Part shown: piece by piece, positions 1 through 5,878 of the stretch
How the letters are laid out: each line of letters opens with the position of its first letter
Position numbering within the stretch: position 1 is the stretch's first letter
Source: Candidatus Zixiibacteriota bacterium
GTDB taxonomy: Bacteria; Zixibacteria; MSB-5A5; GN15; JACZUZ01
Length of the DNA stretch: 5,878 nucleotides
Assembly (NCBI GenBank): GCA_022572905.1
Contig: JACZUZ010000141.1
Location: 1-5,878, forward strand
Direction: 5' to 3'
The notes under the pieces: generated by a model
Told to the model about the DNA's origin: nothing
Seen by the model: only the letters and a program-made list of their open reading frames with translations
The model's database searches: none
Translations under genes and position numbers: made by a program

Positions 1-2
1 GG

Positions 3-1280
3 GGCACAGTTGGACAGTCTGTGCGACCTGGTGTCGTTCGGCGTGGCGCCCGGGTTCCTGTTGGTGACGCTCTTCTCGGGCGTGTTGTCAATCCGCTTGG
101 CGAGCCGATGGACGGGAAAGGTCCGATTGTCACCGACAAATATCGACCGTTAGAGCCGATAGCGCCTGATGTTGTTTCTCGCCAGCCGGTGAAAGAGCCA
201 TTGATGACAGGTCTTAAATCTGTAGACTCAATGATTCCCATAGGTCGCGGTCAGCGCGAGCTAATTATCGGCGACCGTCAAACCGGTAAAACAGCAATCG
301 CCATTGATACGATCATTAATCAGAAAAACACCGATGTGCATTGCTTCTATGTCGCAATCGGGCAGAAGTTATCGAATATCGCTGAAGTTGTCGGCAAACT
401 CGAAGAGCACGGCGTTATGGAATACACCACCGTTATTGTCGCGTCTGCGAATGAGCCCGCGCCTCTGCTTTACATAGCGCCTTACGCCGGTTGCGCCATG
501 GCTGAGGAGTATCTCTACACAGGCCGTCACTCTCTGGTGATCTACGACGATCTCTCAAAACACGCGGCGGCTTATCGCCAGCTTTCATTGCTCTTGCGAA
601 GGCCTCCGGGACGCGAAGCCTATCCCGGTGACATATTCTATTTGCACAGCCGTTTGCTTGAGCGCTCCGCGAAACTGTCCGAAAAGCACGGCGGCGGATC
701 ATTGACAGCTCTGCCAATTATTGAAACGCAGGCTGGCGACGTTTCCGCGTATATCCCTACCAATGTAATCTCAATTACCGATGGACAGATATTCCTGGAG
801 TCCAATTTGTTCTATGCCGGTATTCGCCCCGCGATTAACGTAGGTATTTCCGTTTCTCGTGTAGGTGGAAACGCGCAGACCAAAGCGATGAAAAAAATCG
901 CCGGTTCGCTCAGACTCGATCTAGCTCAATATCGTGAGCTGGCGGCATTTGCGCAGTTCGGCTCCGACCTGGATGACGCCACTCAGAAACAGCTTACCCG
1001 CGGAGCAAAGATGGTTGAAATCCTAAAGCAAGGGCAGTATGTGCCCCAGCCCCTCTCGGCCCAGATTTTGATTATCTGGCCAGCCAGCGAAGGTTATCTG
1101 GATGACATTCCGACCTCATCGCTGGGTCAGTTCGAGAAAGAATACAAGAGCTTCATTGATTCCGAATATCCCGATCTTCCTTTAGCGATAGACAAAGAAA
1201 AAACGCTCACAGATGATATCATCAGTAAGCTGAAATCCTCTATCGAAGCCTTCAAGGAGAAATTCAACGCAACGGTCTAG
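3..1280 (+). CDS. atpA: F1 ATP synthase subunit alpha, 5' end missing
   Basis: Non-catalytic nucleotide-binding subunit of the F1 head of ATP synthase, at the cytoplasmic face of the membrane; with beta it forms the alpha3beta3 ring. The reading frame is open from position 3, so the true start lies outside the window. About 425 codons remain of the usual 500 or so, and the N-terminal beta-barrel is mostly lost. Visible landmarks are the [16 protein letters not shown] segment (about 57-104), Walker A GDRQTGKT (270-293), [19 protein letters not shown], and the ATP synthase alpha/beta signature [10 protein letters not shown]. That signature is followed by the arginine (codon 858-860, in SVSRVGG) which in this family reaches into the catalytic site of beta. 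The C-terminal helical domain is complete and ends at TAG. GTG at 21 is not a credible start because it falls inside the conserved fold. The first 20 or so residues match the family poorly (see findings). atpG follows after 53 bases. Confidence 0.97.
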   Translation, partial: GTVGQSVRPGVVRRGARVPVGDALLGRVVNPLGEPMDGKGPIVTDKYRPLEPIAPDVVSRQPVKEPLMTGLKSVDSMIPIGRGQRELIIGDRQTGKTAIAIDTIINQKNTDVHCFYVAIGQKLSNIAEVVGKLEEHGVMEYTTVIVASANEPAPLLYIAPYAGCAMAEEYLYTGRHSLVIYDDLSKHAAAYRQLSLLLRRPPGREAYPGDIFYLHSRLLERSAKLSEKHGGGSLTALPIIETQAGDVSAYIPTNVISITDGQIFLESNLFYAGIRPAINVGISVSRVGGNAQTKAMKKIAGSLRLDLAQYRELAAFAQFGSDLDDATQKQLTRGAKMVEILKQGQYVPQPLSAQILIIWPASEGYLDDIPTSSLGQFEKEYKSFIDSEYPDLPLAIDKEKTLTDDIISKLKSSIEAFKEKFNATV

Positions 1281-1333
1281 AGATCGACTGTGGCTGTCAC
1301 AGCTGTACCGTTATAGGAAGCTGATTTAGTTTA

Positions 1334-2203
1334 ATGCCAACACTTCAAGAAATAAAGTCGCGCATTCGCTCGGTTAAATCCACCCGGCAGATTACCAAGG
1401 CCATGGAAATGGTCGCCGCCGCCAAACTGCGCCGCGCCCAGGCCGGAGCGACCCAGGCGCGACCCTATGCGAATAGCATGAGTGCAATGCTCAAGTCACT
1501 GGCGGAAGCGTCAACCGGGGATATATCGCACCCCTATTTCGAGGAGCGTGAGATAAAGAAAAGAACCCTGGTCTTGGTTACTTCGGACAAGGGTCTCTGC
1601 GGATCGTTTAATACAAACTTAATTCGCAAAGCCCAACACTGGCTGGATCAGTTTAGCCCATCGGAAGTGGATCTGGTTCTGATTGGCCGTAGAGGAGCGG
1701 ATTATTTCCGTCGGCGTGAATTTCAAATTGTAGCCAACTACCATGATTGGGGCGGACAGCTAAATTACACCACTGCGCGCCAGATTGTGGCGTTTCTTAC
1801 AGGAAGATTTATGGCTAAAGAAACAGATTCAATACACCTTATCTATCCTCGGTTTGTTTCGATATCTGTTTCAAAAATTACAAATGACACCTATCTGCCT
1901 ATTAAGAAGCCCGCTCAAGAAAGCGTTCAGGCAGGATCGGCCAAGCAATATATTTTTGAGCCCGGACCCAAAGAAATCTACTCGGAATTGATGTCGAGCT
2001 ATGTTTTGACAACGATGGTAACGGTTCTGCTGGATAGTTTTGCCAGCGAACACGGCTCGCGCATGATCGCTATGGGCGCCGCAACAAAGAACGCAGGCGA
2101 ATTGATCGACAACCTTTCGCTGACTTACAATAAAGCCAGGCAGACGAAAATAACAACTGAACTTCTGGAAATCGTTTCAGGAGCCGAGGCGCTTAAGGCG
2201 TAA
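1334..2203 (+). CDS. atpG: F1 ATP synthase subunit gamma
   Basis: Central rotor stalk subunit of F1; its N- and C-terminal helices form the coiled coil that turns inside the alpha3beta3 ring and couples proton flow to catalysis. At 289 residues it has the normal length. The N-terminus (IKSRIRSVKSTRQITKAMEM, residues 7-26) is the conserved first helix. The middle Rossmann-like domain contains LVLVTSDKGLCGSFN (79-93). The C-terminal helix contains SEHGSRMIAMGAAT (238-251), YNKARQ (265-270) and the gamma signature ITTELLEIVSGAEA (273-286). Start ATG 1334 gives the standard N-terminus. A possible Shine-Dalgarno AGGAAG lies at 1315-1320, 13 bases upstream, which is rather far. No key residue is missing. 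It sits between atpA and atpD as in most bacterial atp operons, with an 83-base gap to atpD. Confidence 0.98.
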   Translation: MPTLQEIKSRIRSVKSTRQITKAMEMVAAAKLRRAQAGATQARPYANSMSAMLKSLAEASTGDISHPYFEEREIKKRTLVLVTSDKGLCGSFNTNLIRKAQHWLDQFSPSEVDLVLIGRRGADYFRRREFQIVANYHDWGGQLNYTTARQIVAFLTGRFMAKETDSIHLIYPRFVSISVSKITNDTYLPIKKPAQESVQAGSAKQYIFEPGPKEIYSELMSSYVLTTMVTVLLDSFASEHGSRMIAMGAATKNAGELIDNLSLTYNKARQTKITTELLEIVSGAEALKA

Positions 2204-2226
2204 CGGAAACACTTTGATTCTCTGGT

Positions 2227-2233
2227 GGAGGAG
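2227..2233 (+). promoter_or_regulatory. Strong Shine-Dalgarno-like run with no start codon
   Basis: GGAGGAG lies in the atpG-atpD gap, about 53 bases before the atpD ATG, with no ATG or GTG at usable distance downstream (the next bases are AAGCGCTGCAC). It is a better anti-SD match than the site serving atpD (TAAGG at 2273-2277). It could be a ribosome standby site, an RNA-binding target, or chance. The sequence match is certain; the role is unknown. Confidence 0.25.
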
Positions 2234-2280
2234 AAGCGCTGCACTTAAGAAATTCTATTGACACACATATATTAAGGTAA

Positions 2281-3699
<1,419 letters not shown>

Positions 3700-3702
3700 T
3701 AA

Positions 3703-3760
3703 CGACGGGTTGATTTTCGAGCATCACATTGGAGAGACGCTGACCCAAGACTACCCGTCG
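3703..3760 (+). repeat. Perfect 8-bp inverted repeat between atpD and atpC
   Basis: CGACGGGT (3703-3710) and its exact reverse complement ACCCGTCG (3753-3760) enclose a 42-base loop. The left arm starts four bases after the atpD stop codon; the right arm ends 49 bases before the atpC ATG. No run of T follows, so it does not look like an intrinsic terminator. It may be an mRNA hairpin affecting stability or the beta:epsilon ratio, or chance. The complementarity is directly visible; any function is inference. Confidence 0.45.
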
Positions 3761-3809
3761 CAATGTCCCGTATTGAGAATTTGTAAGCGAAAGAAATTTC
3801 AGGAATAAT

Positions 3810-4220
3810 ATGTATCGGCTAAAAATAGTCACACCGGTTAAAGTCTTCTATGACGATGAGGTAAACTCAATAACAGCGCCTGGAAAACTGGGCTATCTGG
3901 GCGCTCTGACCGGTCACGCCCCGATAATTACCACATTGCAACCCGGATTGCTCACTGTTCGGAATCATCTGGATACTATTTCCGAGATGGCTGTTTCGGG
4001 CGGGTTTCTGGAAATCTCAAATAATGTCGCAACAATTTTGGCCGACTCAGTCGAATATTTGAGCGAAATTGATCTTGAGCGAGCTCAAGCCGCTATCAAG
4101 CGGAGTCGGGATCGAATCAAGGGACTCTATACAAACGAAGAGACCGATCAGGACAGAAGCGCCAAATCTCTGGCCCGAGCTCTGAATCGAGTTAATCTGG
4201 CCTCTCGATTAAAGAATTAA
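3810..4220 (+). CDS. atpC: F1 ATP synthase subunit epsilon
   Basis: Small rotor subunit at the foot of gamma; it links gamma to the c-ring and in many bacteria inhibits ATP hydrolysis through its C-terminal helices. It is 136 residues, the usual full length. The N-terminal beta-sandwich (about 1-84) has the family pattern KIVTPVKVFYDDEV, GYLGALTGHAPIITTLQPG (28-46), AVSGGFLEIS and ATILADS. The C-terminal helical hairpin (about 87-134, rich in Arg, Lys, Glu and Ala) is present, so the inhibitory arm is not truncated. ATG 3810 is preceded by AGGA at 3801-3804, five bases upstream, and gives the standard N-terminus. It closes the atp operon; a 147-base gap separates it from the DUF177 gene on the same strand. 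Confidence 0.97.
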   Translation: MYRLKIVTPVKVFYDDEVNSITAPGKLGYLGALTGHAPIITTLQPGLLTVRNHLDTISEMAVSGGFLEISNNVATILADSVEYLSEIDLERAQAAIKRSRDRIKGLYTNEETDQDRSAKSLARALNRVNLASRLKN

Positions 4221-4260
4221 CGCCGACGAAGAAGGTTCGAAAAGCGATTCTCCGGAGCGT

Positions 4261-4359
4261 ATGCGACAATCCGGCATGGCCTCGGGACCTCTTAAGGCGC
4301 TGTTAGGCAATGAGTTGTCTGAGCGAGGCGAACTTGACATAACAGAGTTGTACCCTTAG
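4261..4359 (+). CDS. Possible small ORF, 32 codons, unknown
   Basis: An ATG at 4261 opens 32 codons beginning MRQSGMASGPLKALLG and ending ITELYP before TAG at 4357-4359. GGAG at 4254-4257 lies only three bases upstream of the ATG, closer than is usual. The frame is open further upstream, back to 4213, without another clear start. The peptide is soluble-looking, with an acidic C-terminal half and no membrane segment or signal peptide. The stop lies eight bases before the yceD ATG, which has no Shine-Dalgarno of its own, so the ORF could couple translation into yceD. I recognise no family. An open frame this short can easily occur by chance, so I treat it only as a candidate. Confidence 0.22.
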   Translation: MRQSGMASGPLKALLGNELSERGELDITELYP

Positions 4360-4362
4360 TTT
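4334..4362 (+). promoter_or_regulatory. Weak promoter candidate just before yceD
   Basis: TTGACA at 4334-4339 matches the sigma-70 -35 consensus exactly. At 17-base spacing the -10 position reads TAGTTT (4357-4362), only three of six matches. If used, transcription would start almost exactly at the yceD ATG (4368), giving a leaderless mRNA, which would fit the absence of a Shine-Dalgarno. The poor -10 box makes this doubtful. Confidence 0.2.
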
Positions 4363-4367
4363 TAGCT

Positions 4368-4904
4368 ATGAAGATTGAGTTAAAAGGAATCACTGAATCT
4401 TTTTGGGAAGTTCATTTGAGCGCATCCCGGAGTGAAATATCTTTCAAAATTGAGGGTGTAACTTTTACAGACGGCATTAGCGCGGATCTGAATATGTCTC
4501 GAGCAGATGAAATGTATATAATTTCAGGCAGTTGCGGGGTCAACGCAAAAATGGATTGCGTTCGATGTCTGGAACCCGCCAAAGTTACGCTAAGTGGGAA
4601 TATCTCTGTTCTGGCGGGGCAAAGAGGAGCCGGCGGGATGTCTCAACTGGAGGGTGAGGAGGATCTGATTATTATTGGTGATAATGAGGTTCTCGAGATG
4701 GACGATCCTATTCGCCAGGCTCTAATTTCTTCGATTCCCATGAAACCGCTTTGCGATGAGAGCTGTCTGGGTCTCTGCCAACATTGCGGAGTCAACCGAA
4801 ATCAATTTCATTGCGATTGCGAATCCCGGCGCGATGATCCGCGCTGGGAAGCTTTGAATGATTTGAAATCGAGGGTTGCAGGTGCCGATGAGGTATCTGG
4901 CTAG
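4368..4904 (+). CDS. yceD: DUF177/YceD-family cysteine-rich protein
   Basis: Member of the DUF177 (YceD) family, widely encoded just before rpmF. Biochemical function is not settled; a plant homologue is needed for chloroplast 23S rRNA accumulation, so a role in large-subunit rRNA or ribosome assembly is likely. The 178-residue protein has the family layout: an N-terminal beta-rich half; CVRC (64-67); an acidic middle (EGEEDL, about 95-100); then a cysteine cluster C129, C133, C137, C140, C149, C151 with the LCDESCLGLCQHCG pattern; and DPRWEAL (157-163) near the end. The cysteines suggest zinc binding (inference). ATG 4368 is the only start: the frame is closed upstream by TGA at 4335-4337. 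There is no Shine-Dalgarno. Next to rpmF (93-base gap), as expected. The family assignment is firm; the gene symbol is by family and neighbourhood. Confidence 0.93.
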   Translation: MKIELKGITESFWEVHLSASRSEISFKIEGVTFTDGISADLNMSRADEMYIISGSCGVNAKMDCVRCLEPAKVTLSGNISVLAGQRGAGGMSQLEGEEDLIIIGDNEVLEMDDPIRQALISSIPMKPLCDESCLGLCQHCGVNRNQFHCDCESRRDDPRWEALNDLKSRVAGADEVSG

Positions 4905-4997
4905 AACCGGATGTTTTCTAAAGCTGAGAGAAATAAACTGGCTGAACGATCAGAGCTTAAGTAGAAATACAGCAAGGACTTATTCAGGGAGATAAAT

Positions 4998-5177
4998 ATG
5001 GCTCATCCAAAACGAAGGCATTCGCGCGCGCGAGGGCGCAAGAGAAGAACCAACTGGAAAATAGATGTTCCTACAGTAGTAGCCTGCAAGAGTTGCGGAC
5101 AGAAGAAGCTGCAGCACTTCATTTGTCCCAACTGTGGTTTCTATCGTGAGATGGAAATGATAGAAGTGGACGACTAA
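4998..5177 (+). CDS. rpmF: 50S ribosomal protein L32 (zinc-ribbon form)
   Basis: Small basic protein of the large ribosomal subunit, 59 residues, normal length. It begins MAHPKRRHSRARGRKRRTNW, the arginine/lysine-rich N-terminal tail that threads into rRNA. The C-terminal half is a zinc ribbon with CKSCG (Cys30, Cys33) and CPNCGFYR (Cys43, Cys46), so this is the Zn-binding (C+) form rather than a zinc-independent paralogue. The start is well supported: AGGGAG at 4986-4991 stands six bases before ATG 4998, the clearest Shine-Dalgarno in the window, and the conserved MAHPKRR follows at once. TAA stop at 5175-5177. It lies between the DUF177 gene and plsX, the order found in many bacteria. The C-terminal end (MEMIEVDD) is slightly acidic, as is common. 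Confidence 0.97.
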   Translation: MAHPKRRHSRARGRKRRTNWKIDVPTVVACKSCGQKKLQHFICPNCGFYREMEMIEVDD

Positions 5178-5193
5178 CGCCTACGCTTGAGAG

Positions 5194-5212
5194 TAATGGG
5201 GTCACCCAATTA
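5194..5212 (+). repeat. Short imperfect palindrome after rpmF
   Basis: TAATGGGG and CCCAATTA flank a TCA loop; eight of the nine possible pairs are complementary, with one G-A mismatch at 5198/5208. It begins 16 bases after the rpmF stop. No uridine run follows (next bases TTCGATCC), so it is a poor intrinsic terminator. It might be a weak hairpin or an operator-like site; function is unknown. Confidence 0.25.
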
Positions 5213-5238
5213 TTCGATCCGGAAGGAAAATCCCACTT

Positions 5239-5266
5239 TTGTTGAGATACCCGGCTTTCTTATATT
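5239..5266 (+). promoter_or_regulatory. Weak distal promoter candidate for plsX
   Basis: TTGTTG (5239-5244) and TATATT (5261-5266, five of six matches to TATAAT) are separated by 16 bases. The -35 box is poor (three of six). It lies about 180 bases before plsX in the longest gene-free gap of the window (5178-5447), which otherwise holds no convincing gene. Confidence 0.2.
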
Positions 5267-5346
5267 CTTACCCAATATGGCAATAGGATTCAGGAACATT
5301 GCTCAAATCAAAACATGAGAGCGGGAATAAGAGCAGGGCTGAGAAA

Positions 5347-5375
5347 TTAACAACCGAGACATGGATTATTATAGG
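5347..5375 (+). promoter_or_regulatory. Weak proximal promoter candidate for plsX
   Basis: TTAACA (5347-5352, five of six to TTGACA) and TATAGG (5370-5375, four of six to TATAAT) are separated by exactly 17 bases. Transcription would begin near 5382 and leave a leader of about 65 bases before plsX. This is the better spaced of the two candidates in this gap, but a match of this strength is not rare by chance. Confidence 0.25.
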
Positions 5376-5447
5376 ATAGCCTTTCAAGAATACCTCTTCA
5401 AGGTTTCTGCAACTAGTCAGATGCCGGATTAGAAATGCGCAAGTGTG

Positions 5448-5878
5448 ATGAACGACATTAACAATAAGCAACAGCCAACACGTCGCCTTAGAATCGGAGT
5501 CGACGTTATGGGCTCGGATCGCGGGCCAGCCGTGGTGGGACAGGGCGCGATTGATGCCGCCATAGATGCGCCCGACACGCTCGAAATTACGCTTGTTGGA
5601 AACAAGACCATTATAGAAGAGCTTATCCGTTCACAACACAACAAACCTGAAAATTTGCGCGTAGCTCATGCGGAAGCGGAAATTCAAATGACCGACTCTC
5701 CCTCTGAGGCGGTAAAAAAGCCAAACACATCGGTTGCAGTTGGAATAAATCTTCTAAAGTCAGGACAGATAGACGCGTTCGTTTCCGCGAGCAATACCGG
5801 AGCGGTTATGGCGGGTTCGCTTCTTACTCTGGGTAGATTGCCCGGAGTAAATAGACCGGCAATTATGGCGCTTTTCCC
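5448..5878 (+). CDS. plsX: Phosphate acyltransferase PlsX, 3' end missing
   Basis: Converts acyl-ACP and phosphate to acyl phosphate, the donor used by PlsY to make lysophosphatidic acid; a peripheral membrane enzyme that starts phospholipid synthesis. The first 143 codons are present, of about 330-350 in the family. Landmarks are IGVDVMGSD (16-24, equivalent to the usual VDAMGGD), LVGN, a central MTDSPSEAVKK, VSASNTGAVMAG (112-123, usual SAGNTGA) and LGRLPGVNRPA (128-138). ATG 5448 is chosen: the frame is closed by TAG at 5430-5432, and the only other candidate is GTG 5445. This gives a lead of about 14 polar residues (NDINNKQQPTRRLR) before the conserved core, longer than the two or three residues typical. 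There is no clear Shine-Dalgarno. It follows rpmF as in many bacteria, but with a wide 270-base gap. fabH or another fatty-acid gene would be a natural next neighbour but is outside the window. Confidence 0.95.
   Translation, partial: MNDINNKQQPTRRLRIGVDVMGSDRGPAVVGQGAIDAAIDAPDTLEITLVGNKTIIEELIRSQHNKPENLRVAHAEAEIQMTDSPSEAVKKPNTSVAVGINLLKSGQIDAFVSASNTGAVMAGSLLTLGRLPGVNRPAIMALF

Noticed and set aside
433..717. Minus-strand 94-codon open frame
   Set aside because: It lies wholly inside atpA, whose motifs are intact in the + frame; its Arg-rich composition is typical of an antisense shadow.
1290..1305. GCTGTCACAGC palindrome in the atpA-atpG gap
   Set aside because: A five-base stem with a one-base loop cannot form a stable hairpin; no T-run follows.
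2258..2273. TTGACA followed by TATATT upstream of atpD, promoter-like
   Set aside because: The two boxes are only four bases apart, and the correctly spaced position reads ACGAAG, so no usable sigma-70 promoter is formed.
4265..4329. Nested short complementary pairs (GACAA/TTGTC, GCCTCG/CGAGGC) in the atpC-yceD gap
   Set aside because: Only five and six base pairs over long loops, and the two pairings cross each other; expected by chance in a gap this long.
5361..5432. 23-codon + strand ORF (begins MDYYRIAF) in frame with plsX
   Set aside because: No Shine-Dalgarno, very short, and closed by TAG before plsX; indistinguishable from chance.
5268..5471. Minus-strand 67-codon frame in the rpmF-plsX gap
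   Set aside because: It starts with TTG, has no Shine-Dalgarno on that strand, overlaps the plsX start, and the peptide resembles no family I know.

Overview
This window is an ordinary housekeeping stretch of a bacterial chromosome. All seven recognisable genes lie on the + strand: atpA (5' end cut by the window), atpG, atpD, atpC, a DUF177/YceD-family gene, rpmF, and plsX (3' end cut by the window). I see no mobile element, CRISPR array, tRNA, rRNA or defence-type gene, and I did not find a new biological system.

Layout: positions 1-4220 hold the F1 part of an F-type ATP synthase operon (alpha, gamma, beta, epsilon) in the usual bacterial order. The delta subunit and Fo genes would be expected upstream. 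Positions 4368-5177 hold the DUF177 gene and rpmF, a classic pair linked to large-subunit ribosome biogenesis. plsX, the first step of phospholipid synthesis from acyl-ACP, starts at 5448 and runs off the end. yceD-rpmF-plsX is a widely conserved bacterial block. Here it directly follows the ATP synthase genes on the same strand, so ATP production, ribosome supply and membrane lipid synthesis may share transcription.

The organism is a bacterium of roughly balanced base composition. The alpha, beta and gamma subunits are of ordinary bacterial type. L32 begins MAHPKRRHS and carries four zinc-ribbon cysteines, and Shine-Dalgarno signals are weak or absent at several starts. These traits would fit an uncultured member of the FCB superphylum or a neighbouring candidate phylum, but this is a low-confidence inference.

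The gaps between genes are long for such an operon (53, 83, 110, 147, 93 and 270 bases). They hold the few items worth a second look: a perfect 8-bp inverted repeat between atpD and atpC, a possible 32-codon ORF ending just before the SD-less yceD start, a strong SD-like run with no start codon before atpD, and a long plsX leader with weak promoter-like sites and a tiny ORF overlapping the plsX start.
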